Shown: in pieces, positions 34,426 to 42,644 of the stretch
How positions within the stretch are numbered: position 1 is the stretch's first letter
How the letters are laid out: every line of letters begins with the position of its first letter
From: Hoskinsella mucinilytica
GTDB lineage: Bacteria; Bacillota_I; Bacilli_A; Erysipelotrichales; Erysipelotrichaceae
Assembly: GCF_045223415.1 (NCBI RefSeq)
Contig: NZ_JBEQZJ010000010.1
Span: 23,751-87,750 of the forward strand
Direction of reading: 5' to 3'
Length of the DNA stretch: 64,000 bases
Notes under the pieces: generated by a model
Database searches by the model: none
The model's input: only the letters and a program-made list of their open reading frames with translations
What the model was told of the DNA's origin: nothing
Translations under genes and position numbers: made by a program

Positions 34426-34494
34426 AGTCTATCATGAAAAAAAGAAGGCGTCACTTCCTTTCTCTTAAGTTACATAAATTTTGAACCAAGTTAC
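34426..34494 (-). promoter_or_regulatory. LytTR operon control region: direct repeats plus weak promoter
   Basis: Two AAGTTAC repeats (34467-34473 and 34488-34494, plus strand) are spaced 21 bases apart, two helical turns, the geometry of LytTR sites. On the minus strand they lie just upstream of GTGACG (34449-34454)-17-TAGACT (34426-34431), a weak promoter that would need an activator. The sequence around the start codon (AAGGC-G-GTGTCAC) can also pair with GTGACGCCTT at the -35 region, but that part is probably not transcribed. Confidence 0.55.
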
Positions 34495-34601
34495 CGGTTT
34501 TATCAGCTAGACATGATCATATTGATTCTTTTATCAAATCTTCCCTAATATATTTAGATATGATGTCATTCCTATTACGACAATACAAGAATGCTCCTTC
34601 T

Positions 34602-34820
34602 TTATTTGCATATACTTTCGTTCCCCATTCTCAATTTGACTCTTTTTTGATTGGCAAGTGTGAAAGGATCAGAAGGAACACATATGAACGGTTTATAACC
34701 TCCGACTTTTTTTGTGTTATATCGTGATATGATCTTTAAATGCTCTTCCAATTCAGCTCTGTTTTCTTTGAACATCCATGAAACAAACCAAACAACAGCA
34801 TCATAGATTAAACAAGTCAA
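34602..34820 (-). other. doubtful 72-codon ORF in a poorly coding stretch (34455-35001)
   Basis: The region between the LytTR operon and the SDR gene is about 550 bases with little coding character. The only frame of any length encodes 72 residues (MTCLIYDAVVWFVSW ... GGYKPFICVPSDPF). It has no recognisable family and no clear ribosome binding site. It may be a fragment of a decayed gene, since two further remnants lie beyond the SDR gene. No other feature was seen here except the SDR terminator. Confidence 0.25.
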
Positions 34821-34941
34821 ATTACAGAACGTTTTCTTTTAAGGCATCCTCATCTTATTCACCTACCCTTTCGTGTCATAGAATACAAGATATCTACATA
34901 AATAACTTTACCTTTTTTATAAGAAACGATACAAGAAACAG

Positions 34942-34968
34942 AAAAAAGGACTGTAACGAGTGGTCCTT
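34942..34968 (-). terminator. terminator of the SDR gene
   Basis: Stem AAGGAC/GTCCTT with an 11-base loop followed by TTTTTTC on the minus strand, about 35 bases after the SDR stop. Confidence 0.7.
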
Positions 34969-35001
34969 ATCCTTAGACGAATCGTTACATGCCCTTTCTG
35001 A

Positions 35002-35769
35002 TTATACGATAGATGTACCACCATCAACAACGACATATTGTCCGGTTACGTAAGATGAAGCATCACTAGAGAAGAAAAGGATGGTACCATTCAATTCTCC
35101 TTTTTTACCGGGTCTTCCTGCTGGACATAAATGAGCGTATAGATTCATAAAATCAGCTGATTTGAATAACGTATTTGCAGTCATTTCCGTTTCAAACAAT
35201 CCCGGACAAACCGTATTTACGGTAATCCCATAACGGGCATAGCTTGCGGCCATTCCCTTTGAAAGACCTAAGACAGCGGCTTTTGATGCATTATAATTAT
35301 GACGAATAAACATATCATCCTTGTCTGCAATCAAGCCATTTATGGAACTGATATTTACGATTTTTCCATATTCCTGTTTCATCATAATAGGAACAACATA
35401 TTTACTGACGAGGTACATTCCTTTCACATTGATGTCCATCCCTTTTTGCCAATCTTCTTCGCTCAATTGATGAACACCACCACGAATCGCCGTTCCTGCA
35501 TTATTTAATAAAATATCGATATGGGAGAAGGAATTCATTGCGATATCAATCGCTTCTTTCACCTTTTCTTCCTTTGTGACATCACAGACGATGGCAATAG
35601 CCTTTCTGCCCATTGCTTGAATTTCATTTGCGACTTCTTCCAACTTCTCCAACCTACGAGCCAATAAAACAACATCAGCACCAGCCTTTGCATAAGCGAT
35701 GGCAGCATCCCTTCCTAATCCACTAGATGCACCAGTAACAACTGCGACTTTACCATTTAATTCAAACAT
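35002..35769 (-). CDS. short-chain dehydrogenase/reductase, gluconate 5-dehydrogenase-like
   Basis: 255-residue classical SDR. The cofactor motif is VVTGASSGLGRDAA (TGxxxGxG), NNAG is in ILLNNAGTAI, and the catalytic Ser, Tyr and Lys are in NISSINGL and HNYNASKAAV. The end TGQYVVVDGGTSIV is typical. R in ARRLEKLEE after the second strand suggests NADP(H) preference. The subgroup resembles gluconate 5-dehydrogenase (Ga5DH/IdnO), but the substrate is not proven. Start at 35769 with GGAGG eight bases upstream. It stands alone between degraded sequences. Confidence 0.9.
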   Translation of the reverse strand: MFELNGKVAVVTGASSGLGRDAAIAYAKAGADVVLLARRLEKLEEVANEIQAMGRKAIAIVCDVTKEEKVKEAIDIAMNSFSHIDILLNNAGTAIRGGVHQLSEEDWQKGMDINVKGMYLVSKYVVPIMMKQEYGKIVNISSINGLIADKDDMFIRHNYNASKAAVLGLSKGMAASYARYGITVNTVCPGLFETEMTANTLFKSADFMNLYAHLCPAGRPGKKGELNGTILFFSSDASSYVTGQYVVVDGGTSIV

Positions 35770-35929
35770 ATGTGTGTCCTCCGTTTCTATAAGAATTGAG
35801 TTCTTATACACACATTATGTTCCTGATTTCAAGTTATGTCTATCCATTTACATTTCTTTTTTTCTGTCGCTATACCATATGCATCTATTGTACAAACCGA
35901 AGTAAAATAAAACCATTCACAGCGTAAAT

Positions 35930-36166
35930 CTATGAATCACAAAAGAAAGGTTCTGACGTGGAAATCATTTGGATTTCACAATATTCAGAACCTAACTCCA
36001 TTTCTTCAGTAGCGAGGAAATAAAATGCAAGCTTATTCTTTAAAAACTCTTTGATCAGGGTAGTTTTTTCAACTCTACGTCGTCCATAAATGACCACAAA
36101 ACTTCCATCTCTGTTATATTCTTCCTTCAGTTTTGACAATTCATTTTGTCTTCCTATAAAATTCAT
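35930..36166 (-). pseudogene. truncated archaeal-type AAA+ ATPase (ATPase_2 family) fragment
   Basis: The first 55 or so residues match the N-terminus of the large ATPase_2/DUF234 family (MNFIGRQNELSKLKEEY, then FVVIYGRRRVEKTTLIKEFL), whose members have about 450 residues. Here the frame stops after about 78 residues, with an unrelated-looking end (MISTSEPFFCDS). The P-loop reads GRRRVEKTT where the family has GRRRVGKTT, so a glycine needed for phosphate binding is lost. The ribosome binding site GAGGAGG is intact. Most likely an inactivated gene with an internal deletion. Confidence 0.75.
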
Positions 36167-36442
36167 CCATCTTCCTCCTCTCATAAAACGAATTATGATA
36201 AATTAATTATGATAATATTATTTATAATATACATCTATCAGATGAATTATCAAGGAAGCTTACTCTTCTACTTTACAAAACATCCCTACCTTTTTAAATT
36301 TTAATTTAAAATCAGAAATGAAAACCATAGGTAAGTGGATCACTTTCATCTACCACATTTGTTGCCTATCCAATCACATAAGCACTTCCTGTTATCATGA
36401 ATTGAATGTCAAGGATTACCCCAATCCTTATGGTTTCTTGAA

Positions 36443-36660
36443 TTATCCCTTTAAACTTTCAAAAGTTGCGAATTCAATTTGATGTTCCTTTACCCAAGCT
36501 AATAAACGTTCTTTACATTACGCATTTATTTCAATGGGTCTAATACTCACAAAGCTGGAATGATATGAATCCTGAATTTCACAAAGATTACTATCTCAGC
36601 ATCTGTTTCCATCCATTTTTACTATATTTCATACTCATCACTTCCAACACTACCACATCA
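36443..36660 (-). pseudogene. decayed gene remnant, family not identified
   Basis: The 36185-36805 stretch has no intact gene. One minus-strand frame reads DSNLCEIQDSYHSSFVSIRP, then IEINA, an in-frame TAA (36518-36520), CKERLLAWVKEHQIEFATFE and a TAA at 36443. A frame-shifted upstream part reads LEVMSMKYSKNGWKQMLR. The pattern of coding-like pieces broken by stops and a shift suggests a pseudogene. I cannot name the family. The remaining bases appear non-coding. Confidence 0.4.
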
Positions 36661-36683
36661 TAAATCCTAATATGAGAAGTGAT

Positions 36684-36714
36684 GCAAAAAAAAACAGCAT
36701 TTTTCCTATGCTGT
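36684..36714 (-). terminator. terminator of the lspA-rluD-rhomboid-comEB operon
   Basis: Stem ACAGCAT/ATGCTGT with a 7-base loop and eight T residues on the minus strand, about 90 bases after the comEB stop. A third ACAGCAT copy nearby could form an alternative stem. Confidence 0.8.
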
Positions 36715-36805
36715 CTCTCATGCTGTTTTACCCTAATTCTAGTAAGAACTCCTACCTCATCAGCATTCATAATCTTTCTATCAGCGATCTTGCTATATGC
36801 TTTGA

Positions 36806-37291
36806 CTATACATTCTCTTTTTTTATGATAGACAATTCCATACGATAAGGAAGCTGTACCAACTCTACACCTGCTGCCTTCAACATTCGTTTACTAGCCT
36901 TGGTTCCATCGGTATCCGCATATTTATCTGATTCATAAACAATACGAGAAATACCGCTTTGAATGATTGCTTTCGCACATTCATTGCATGGAAATAAGGA
37001 AACGAATATACTACACCCGTGTAGATCAGCATTGCTGTTTAAAATTGCATTTAATTCCGCATGAACGACGAATGGATATTTGGTCTGTGAAAATTCTCCA
37101 TCACGATCCCATGGAAATTCATCATCACTACAGCCATTAGGAAACCCATTATAACCGATTCCTACAACTCTATGCTCTTTACTTACGATCACTGCTCCTA
37201 CTTGTGTAGAAGGATCTTTGCTACGTTTTGCGCTCAAATGAGCCAATCCCATAAAATATTCATCCCATGTTAATACATCTTTACGTTTCAT
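36806..37291 (-). CDS. comEB: ComEB/dCMP deaminase family protein
   Basis: 161-residue zinc deaminase that converts dCMP to dUMP. The zinc and proton-shuttle motifs are FVVHAELNAIL (HAE) and SLFPCNECAKAII (PCxxC); YNGFPNGCSDDEFPWDRDG is the family's insert. It makes dUMP for thymidylate synthesis. The dUTPase gene (dut) at 45 kb makes the same product. In Bacillus the gene belongs to the comE operon, but here it ends the lspA-rluD operon, overlapping the rhomboid-like gene by 4 bases. Confidence 0.93.
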   Translation of the reverse strand: MKRKDVLTWDEYFMGLAHLSAKRSKDPSTQVGAVIVSKEHRVVGIGYNGFPNGCSDDEFPWDRDGEFSQTKYPFVVHAELNAILNSNADLHGCSIFVSLFPCNECAKAIIQSGISRIVYESDKYADTDGTKASKRMLKAAGVELVQLPYRMELSIIKKENV

Positions 37292-38541
37292 TCCAGTTCC
37301 TCCTTCGCATATTGTTTTTGAAACATTGATGATAAATAATTGGCATATGCATTCATTGGTGTATTACGATACACATCGATCAATGCATCATCTAATTCTT
37401 TTCGAATAGGTTGTACCTCACTAACCTGTGTACATAAATAACCCAAAGCTACAAGCAGTATACTACCTGCAATACGAATATGTTTCTTAACTTCAAACAA
37501 ACGGCGATTACCAGAGCATAAGATACCAATAAATAAGCCTGTCAGCACTCCACCTAACATACCGATCATAGGTACACCGGATACAAGCATCATCAATATT
37601 GCATACCAAATGATACGAAAAGCTGATAATCGTACGGTTGGTAATCGCCAAGCTCCATTACCGATCAAGGCCACAAAATAAGCCGCAATCAACCCTAATA
37701 CACCAGCACTGATGCCATAGCTTAAAGTATTTTCAGCTGCCGCAAAAACAAATAAATTGCCGATCCATATCGAAGATAAAAAAATCAAGATATAGTATTT
37801 TTTAGGATACATTCGTTCACAAAGCTTTCCTATATGAAAAAACACATAAAGTTCTATGATCAATTGAAAAACATCACCATGCACGAAGCCTGCGCTTATC
37901 AAACGATAAAACTCATGAGCGGCAACTACATTCATCTTATAATAACCACCAGTTGCCACAACTCCCAACACTGCATTTTTTGAAAGCAGGGTCAAAACAA
38001 AGGTAGCGATAAACCATATGATACAAATTGCCATTAAGATCATCGTTTGTTTAGGTCTTGCGGCTTTTTTAGCTCGTTCCAAACTTGCCTTTTGTTGTTT
38101 TACATGGGCTTCTTCTATTTCTTTTGTAATCGTCGCAAACTCAGTTGTTTCATCTTTTACATCATGAATCACATGATCAATACCGGGAAATACGCTTAAA
38201 ATACGTGCATTACTGATTTCATCTTTCGTAATTCGGATCTGGGTCATTAAGGCATTATCCACCAAAGCGCATTTTGGATTGGTATTTAAAATCATGATCG
38301 GTCCTTCTCGATGAATCAGATTCAATATAATACGATGAACATTTCGTATATACTCTGTATCAGAAAGTGTACATGCATTTTCCTTACTGGAAATGCGTAG
38401 CACAGGATAATTCTCTTGTTTGGGGTTCATCAACCAAATATCATCCTTATGCTGTTGTACTCTAACGATCTGATACTCATAATTGATAATCAGATACCGC
38501 AATAATTGCATAGCATATAGATCATATGTTGATATGTCCAT
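37288..38541 (-). CDS. rhomboid-family membrane protein without the catalytic histidine
   Basis: 417 residues. A soluble N-terminal domain (1-165) as in GluP/YqgP-type rhomboids is followed by about seven TM helices (167-375) and a C-terminal tail. The catalytic serine motif is present (GISAG, S278). The TM6 histidine of the usual HxGG is methionine (M328 in GMLGGVLTG), and the TM2 H/N pair of HGxxxHLxxN is Q226 and E230 (HGDVFQLIIE). A Ser-His dyad is therefore missing, and proteolysis is doubtful; it may act as a membrane adaptor. It overlaps comEB by 4 bases and follows rluD. Confidence 0.8.
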   Translation of the reverse strand: MDISTYDLYAMQLLRYLIINYEYQIVRVQQHKDDIWLMNPKQENYPVLRISSKENACTLSDTEYIRNVHRIILNLIHREGPIMILNTNPKCALVDNALMTQIRITKDEISNARILSVFPGIDHVIHDVKDETTEFATITKEIEEAHVKQQKASLERAKKAARPKQTMILMAICIIWFIATFVLTLLSKNAVLGVVATGGYYKMNVVAAHEFYRLISAGFVHGDVFQLIIELYVFFHIGKLCERMYPKKYYILIFLSSIWIGNLFVFAAAENTLSYGISAGVLGLIAAYFVALIGNGAWRLPTVRLSAFRIIWYAILMMLVSGVPMIGMLGGVLTGLFIGILCSGNRRLFEVKKHIRIAGSILLVALGYLCTQVSEVQPIRKELDDALIDVYRNTPMNAYANYLSSMFQKQYAKEELE

Positions 38542-38546
38542 TTACA

Positions 38547-39464
38547 TCACCCCTCTTTGGCACGCAATTCCTTCAGTATCGTTTCAAACTGCTCAGGTAA
38601 TGGTGCCTCAACGGTGATTTGTTGCTGTGTCCTTGGATGCACAAAAGTTAATTGATGTGCATGTAATAGCTGTCCATTGGTTTTCATCGTCTTACGATAG
38701 CTATATTTTTCATCTCCGACAACCGGATAACCGATGTATTGCATATGTACACGAATTTGATGCGTTCTTCCTGTTTCAAGTCTACATTCTACTAAGGTAT
38801 ACTCTTGAAAACGTTCGATCACCTTAAAGTGTGTTCTGGCATCCTTAGAATTCGTAGAAGTAACTGCCATTTTTTGACGATCATTCACATCACGTCCGAT
38901 TGGAGCATCAATGGTACCGAAGTCATGAGGAATGACACCATGTACCAACGCATAATACAATCGATTCACACTTTTGGTCTGTAGCTGTTTCGATAAGGAA
39001 GCATGTGCCATATCATTTTTCGCAACGATCAATAGACCCGTGGTATCTTTATCAATACGATGTACAATTCCAGGACGAAGCACACCATTGATCCCGCTTA
39101 AATCCTTTACATGATACAATAATGCATTCACAAGAGTACCATGCTGATTGCCATTTGCCGGATGAACGACCATTCCCTTTGGCTTATTGATTACAATGAC
39201 ATCTTCATCTTCATATCGAATATCTAAAGGTATCGCTTCCGCTTCTACATCCATTTCTCGATCATCCTCTATCTGTAAAGAAATCTCATCATGGACCTTC
39301 ACTTTATAATTTGCTTTCCCGCTTTGCCCATTCACCAAAACCTTACCTTCTTCGATCAATGACTGAATTCGGCTTCTTGATAATTCTTCTTCACTACTTG
39401 CGATATACTTATCCAATCGCTGTTTCGCATCCTCATCGGTTACGATTAATTTTACTTCCTTCAT
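38547..39464 (-). CDS. rluD: RluD-type 23S rRNA pseudouridine synthase
   Basis: 305 residues. An N-terminal S4 domain (about 15-75, RLDKYIASSEEELSRSRIQS) is followed by the RluA-family catalytic core with the nucleophile Asp in GIVHRIDKDTTGLLIVAKN; GRTHQIRVHMQYIGYPVVGD is the second family motif. It modifies uridines in helix 69 or elsewhere of 23S rRNA. The lspA-rluD pair is conserved in Firmicutes (in Bacillus followed by pyrR, which is absent here). The start overlaps lspA by 4 bases, with GAGGTGTG upstream. Confidence 0.95.
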   Translation of the reverse strand: MKEVKLIVTDEDAKQRLDKYIASSEEELSRSRIQSLIEEGKVLVNGQSGKANYKVKVHDEISLQIEDDREMDVEAEAIPLDIRYEDEDVIVINKPKGMVVHPANGNQHGTLVNALLYHVKDLSGINGVLRPGIVHRIDKDTTGLLIVAKNDMAHASLSKQLQTKSVNRLYYALVHGVIPHDFGTIDAPIGRDVNDRQKMAVTSTNSKDARTHFKVIERFQEYTLVECRLETGRTHQIRVHMQYIGYPVVGDEKYSYRKTMKTNGQLLHAHQLTFVHPRTQQQITVEAPLPEQFETILKELRAKEG

Positions 39465-39925
39465 ACTTTCACACCTCGCTCTTCTAATAAAATATCAATA
39501 ATAATCAAAAACACTCCAAAGCAAAGTGCCATATCCGCAACATTGAATACAGGAAAATCATATCCCAAGATGATAAAATCAATAAAATCTCGCACATATT
39601 GAAACATCAAACGATCAATTAGATTGCCGATGGTTCCTGCCGCCATACAAACGATACCGGTCTTAAACATCACATCTTGCTTTTCACTACGTACATAAAA
39701 ATAAATCATTGCTACTAGCGCAATCGCTGTAATGATATAGAAAAACCACATTTTACCTTCCAGCATGCTCCATGCTGCTCCTGTATTATGTAAATAGGTT
39801 ATTCTGAAAAAACCAGGAACGATATCCATAGACTGTTGTAGCTTCATATTCGCATCTACTGCGAATTTACTTATTTGATCTATTGCCAATAAGACAATCA
39901 ATAAAATCCCATGTTTTACTTTCAT
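39461..39925 (-). CDS. lspA: lipoprotein signal peptidase
   Basis: 154-residue signal peptidase II with four TM helices. The conserved blocks are ITYLHNTGAAWSM, GTIGNLIDRL (catalytic Asp) and YDFPVFNVADMALCFG (second catalytic Asp). It removes signal peptides of prolipoproteins such as the lipoprotein encoded at 62840. First gene of the lspA-rluD-rhomboid-comEB operon; GAAAGGTG ten bases upstream. Confidence 0.96.
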   Translation of the reverse strand: MKVKHGILLIVLLAIDQISKFAVDANMKLQQSMDIVPGFFRITYLHNTGAAWSMLEGKMWFFYIITAIALVAMIYFYVRSEKQDVMFKTGIVCMAAGTIGNLIDRLMFQYVRDFIDFIILGYDFPVFNVADMALCFGVFLIIIDILLEERGVKV

Positions 39926-40061
39926 GAAAAAAACACCTTTCCATCATCTATACTCATAGATACCTAGTTATTGTACTACAAAACCAATTAATCCGCCACA
40001 TTTTGTTAAACAGGAAGAAGCAAAAACACAATACTTTACTTAAGCCTTTCCTTATTCATAT

Positions 40062-40207
40062 AAAAAAATCGCTCCTTGGCGATTTTTTACTACATTTTAT
40101 CAAAGAAATGAGATCATTAGGAAAGTTTATAAATAAGGAGGTTGAACGCAACATACGCTCATACGTAAGCTCTTCCTTTCATAAAACGTATAGATTTTTT
40201 AAATCTG
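40062..40207 (-). ncRNA. candidate small RNA or attenuated leader of about 145 nt
   Basis: A strong promoter (40213-40241) and a strong intrinsic terminator (10-bp stem AAAAAATCGC/GCGATTTTTT, 40063-40088) delimit a transcript with no long ORF between the alcohol dehydrogenase and lspA genes. The RNA starts with a hairpin (AGATTT/AAATCT) and contains CAACCUCCUUAUUUAU in what may be an open segment; CCUCCU is complementary to Shine-Dalgarno sequences. It also contains an 11-codon ORF (MSVCCVQPPYL, 40127-40162) with an AAAGGAAG ribosome binding site. It could be a trans-acting sRNA or an attenuated leader of the lspA operon 140 bases downstream. No known RNA family was recognised. Confidence 0.45.
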
Positions 40208-40212
40208 TTGTT

Positions 40213-40241
40213 AGTATACCATCACTTTCAGATATTTTCAA
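40213..40241 (-). promoter_or_regulatory. promoter of the candidate small RNA
   Basis: On the minus strand, TTGAAA (40236-40241), a 17-base spacer and TATACT (40213-40218), located 43 bases beyond the adh stop with no other gene start nearby. Confidence 0.7.
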
Positions 40242-40283
40242 TAACTTTTTCAATTTTTATTCATTATTTTTCTGAAAATAGTT

Positions 40284-41456
40284 TCATCTGGCATTTCGAT
40301 AGATTTGTTCCATATCTTTTTGTGTCAATGATTTTACACATCCAATCGTTCGCTTTCCAAAAAAGCTACACTTATATGCTAGATTTTGACAATCATCATC
40401 ACTTAACTTTATACCGAGTTCTTGTATGGAAATCGGCATTTGGATCGTTTGGAAGAATGCTTCCATACAACGTATCCCTTCCTTTGCACAACTTAGTTCC
40501 TCTTCTATGTTTAGATCAAATAGATTTCTAACTAAGCTGGCAAAGCGTTGTGGATCTTCATCAACCACATAACGTGCCCAACTTCCCCAAATCGCACTAA
40601 GTCCTGCCCCATGTGCAACACCATAAGCTCCACTTAATTCATGTTCCAGCTGATGACATGCCCAATCCCCGATTTCTCTTGGTCCACTCATTCCATTATG
40701 AGAACAACTACTGGCCCACATCAATTCTGCTCGGCTATCATAATTCTCTGGTTGTTCTTTTACGATCAAAGCATGATGCATCACTGTCTTTAAAATACCA
40801 TAAGCAAATTGATCATATAATTCCATTGGCTTCTCTTTTAGAAAATAGCGTTCTAATGTATGCATCATGATATCTACCGCCCCACTCATGCTTTGATAGG
40901 TTGATAACGTATACGTAAGTTCCGGATTCATGATGGCAAATTTACAACGACCAAGATCATTGGTCAATCCACGTTTTAATTGCCCTTCTTCCTTTGTGAT
41001 GACACTGGAATTGCTCATTTCACTTCCTGCTGCCGCAATGGTCAAAATACAGCCGATTTTCAAACAATCCTGAACGACTTTCTTTTTCTCATAATAATCC
41101 CAAAGGTTTCCTTCATTTTTAACACCATATCCAATCGCTTTGGCACTATCGATCACGCTACCTCCACCAATCGCTAAAATAAAATCCACTTGTTCTTGTT
41201 TACATAACGCAATGCCTTCTTCTACCTTTGATAAGACAGGATTAGCAATGACACCGCCTAGCATGACATAGCTTAGACCTTCTTGTTTCAATAACGCTTC
41301 TACTCGTGCCAATAACCCACTCTTCTTCGCACTACTACCTCCATAATGAATCAAGACCTTATGTGCACCTAAACGACGAATTTCCTTTCCTACCCTATCC
41401 TCCATATGCTTTCCAAACAATACTTTTGTTGGCGCATAATATTCAAATTGTTCCAT
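40284..41456 (-). CDS. iron-containing alcohol dehydrogenase (butanol dehydrogenase-like)
   Basis: 390 residues, group III metal-dependent ADH. NAD(P) binding: ILAIGGGSVIDSAKAIGYG. Metal ligands: the D/H pair in GAVDIMMHTLERYF and histidines in YGVAHGAGLSAIWG and the later GPREIGDWACHQLEHEL. The N-terminal YYAPTKVLFGKHMED is typical of the BDH/YqhD subgroup, which reduces aldehydes with NADPH. Substrate is not determined. The gene has its own ribosome binding site (GGAGAAT) and stands alone, followed by the small RNA region. Confidence 0.93.
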   Translation of the reverse strand: MEQFEYYAPTKVLFGKHMEDRVGKEIRRLGAHKVLIHYGGSSAKKSGLLARVEALLKQEGLSYVMLGGVIANPVLSKVEEGIALCKQEQVDFILAIGGGSVIDSAKAIGYGVKNEGNLWDYYEKKKVVQDCLKIGCILTIAAAGSEMSNSSVITKEEGQLKRGLTNDLGRCKFAIMNPELTYTLSTYQSMSGAVDIMMHTLERYFLKEKPMELYDQFAYGILKTVMHHALIVKEQPENYDSRAELMWASSCSHNGMSGPREIGDWACHQLEHELSGAYGVAHGAGLSAIWGSWARYVVDEDPQRFASLVRNLFDLNIEEELSCAKEGIRCMEAFFQTIQMPISIQELGIKLSDDDCQNLAYKCSFFGKRTIGCVKSLTQKDMEQIYRNAR

Positions 41457-41480
41457 TTTTATTCTCCTTTCCCATCATCC

Positions 41481-42644
41481 TTACACTTTTTTTGCATCCT
41501 CGATCAATTTCAAGATATCCTTTGTATCCTTTGGCAAATCCTGCTCATGGATATAAAGATAGCCTGCTTCGCTTTCTACCAATACATCCTTATTCCCATA
41601 TTCCTCTACGAAATGGTATAGGATGACCTTATCCAATAACGCTCTTTGTTTCACTTCTCGATAATGTGTGATACGTTCGTGAAGGAAAGAGGCAATTGGC
41701 GTATCTTTTACCTGAATCACCATATAAGTATCACTTTGTCCTTGATGCATGGTCCACACCTTTACCAAGCTATTTTCTTTTAACGTCTGTATTCCTTGTT
41801 GTTCATGGATATGATCCTTATAAATCGAAACCATCCAAAAAGATGCCATCATCACAAGAAATACGCCCATCCCTGCCCAAAAGCGTCGTATCCTTGCTTG
41901 TTGTATTGTTAGCTTTGACTGTTTTAATGCCTTTGAATACCGTTGATAACATAAAACACAAATCAAAAACAACAAAAACAATAATACCAATAATAACCCA
42001 AACCATAAATACGCAAACACGATCACACCAATCAAACATATGCTATGCAAGATGGTTCTCGTATACACCTTCCACATGAAAGCTTTTCTATCTTCCTTTA
42101 ACAGCCACATGATATTAGGAAACGTTAAGATCAGCTCATCGATCAATATTGTGACCATCGTTAAAATCTGAAACAAATCACTATCAGATACAAAGAAAGA
42201 TGCTCTTAATGAAGTATATCCTGTATAGATACAAATAAAGTTGATAATAAAGGTTGCGAAAATAGAACGTATCATGGCCCATACAGTGGTACGAAGACTT
42301 TCTCTATTCGCCTCATCATCTACACGAATTTCCATGGCATCTTCTTTACATTTCTTATAAATCTGAATACCATTTTTTTCACAACCGATCGGCTCATACC
42401 CATACTCCTCTACAAAGCTTCGATATTCTTTATTTCTTTCATCTTCATTTTTTCCCTTTTCATATGCATAATAATCAACCATATAGGAAGCTTGTTCTAC
42501 TTTCTTTTCAAACTTCATAAGGCCCGGTAACCCCTTGTTCATCCATACGATATGCCACCCATTTATAGCTTTTTGATTGATATACTCCTCCAACAAAGGA
42601 TATTCATATAGCTGAAATAATAAGAAACGATAACTTGTTTTCAT
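41481..42644 (-). CDS. DUF2812 membrane protein controlled by PadR
   Basis: 387 residues. The N-terminal DUF2812 domain (about 1-110; EYINQKAINGWHIVWMNKG, AYEKGKNEDE) is followed by two pairs of TM helices (about 125-150, 160-180, 190-245) and an extracytoplasmic-looking C-terminal part (about 275-387). DUF2812 proteins are regularly encoded next to PadR regulators; function is unknown. Its start overlaps the PadR stop by 4 bases, so the two form an autoregulated pair. Confidence 0.8.
   Translation of the reverse strand: MKTSYRFLLFQLYEYPLLEEYINQKAINGWHIVWMNKGLPGLMKFEKKVEQASYMVDYYAYEKGKNEDERNKEYRSFVEEYGYEPIGCEKNGIQIYKKCKEDAMEIRVDDEANRESLRTTVWAMIRSIFATFIINFICIYTGYTSLRASFFVSDSDLFQILTMVTILIDELILTFPNIMWLLKEDRKAFMWKVYTRTILHSICLIGVIVFAYLWFGLLLVLLFLLFLICVLCYQRYSKALKQSKLTIQQARIRRFWAGMGVFLVMMASFWMVSIYKDHIHEQQGIQTLKENSLVKVWTMHQGQSDTYMVIQVKDTPIASFLHERITHYREVKQRALLDKVILYHFVEEYGNKDVLVESEAGYLYIHEQDLPKDTKDILKLIEDAKKV

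Noticed and set aside
39926..40283. PyrR attenuator or T-box upstream of lspA
   Set aside because: The lspA-rluD order is next to pyrR in Bacillus, but the PyrR-binding consensus and the T-box AGGGUGGNACCGCG are both absent.
41696..42079. 127-codon plus-strand ORF
   Set aside because: Antisense to the DUF2812 coding sequence, no ribosome binding site, no recognisable protein features.
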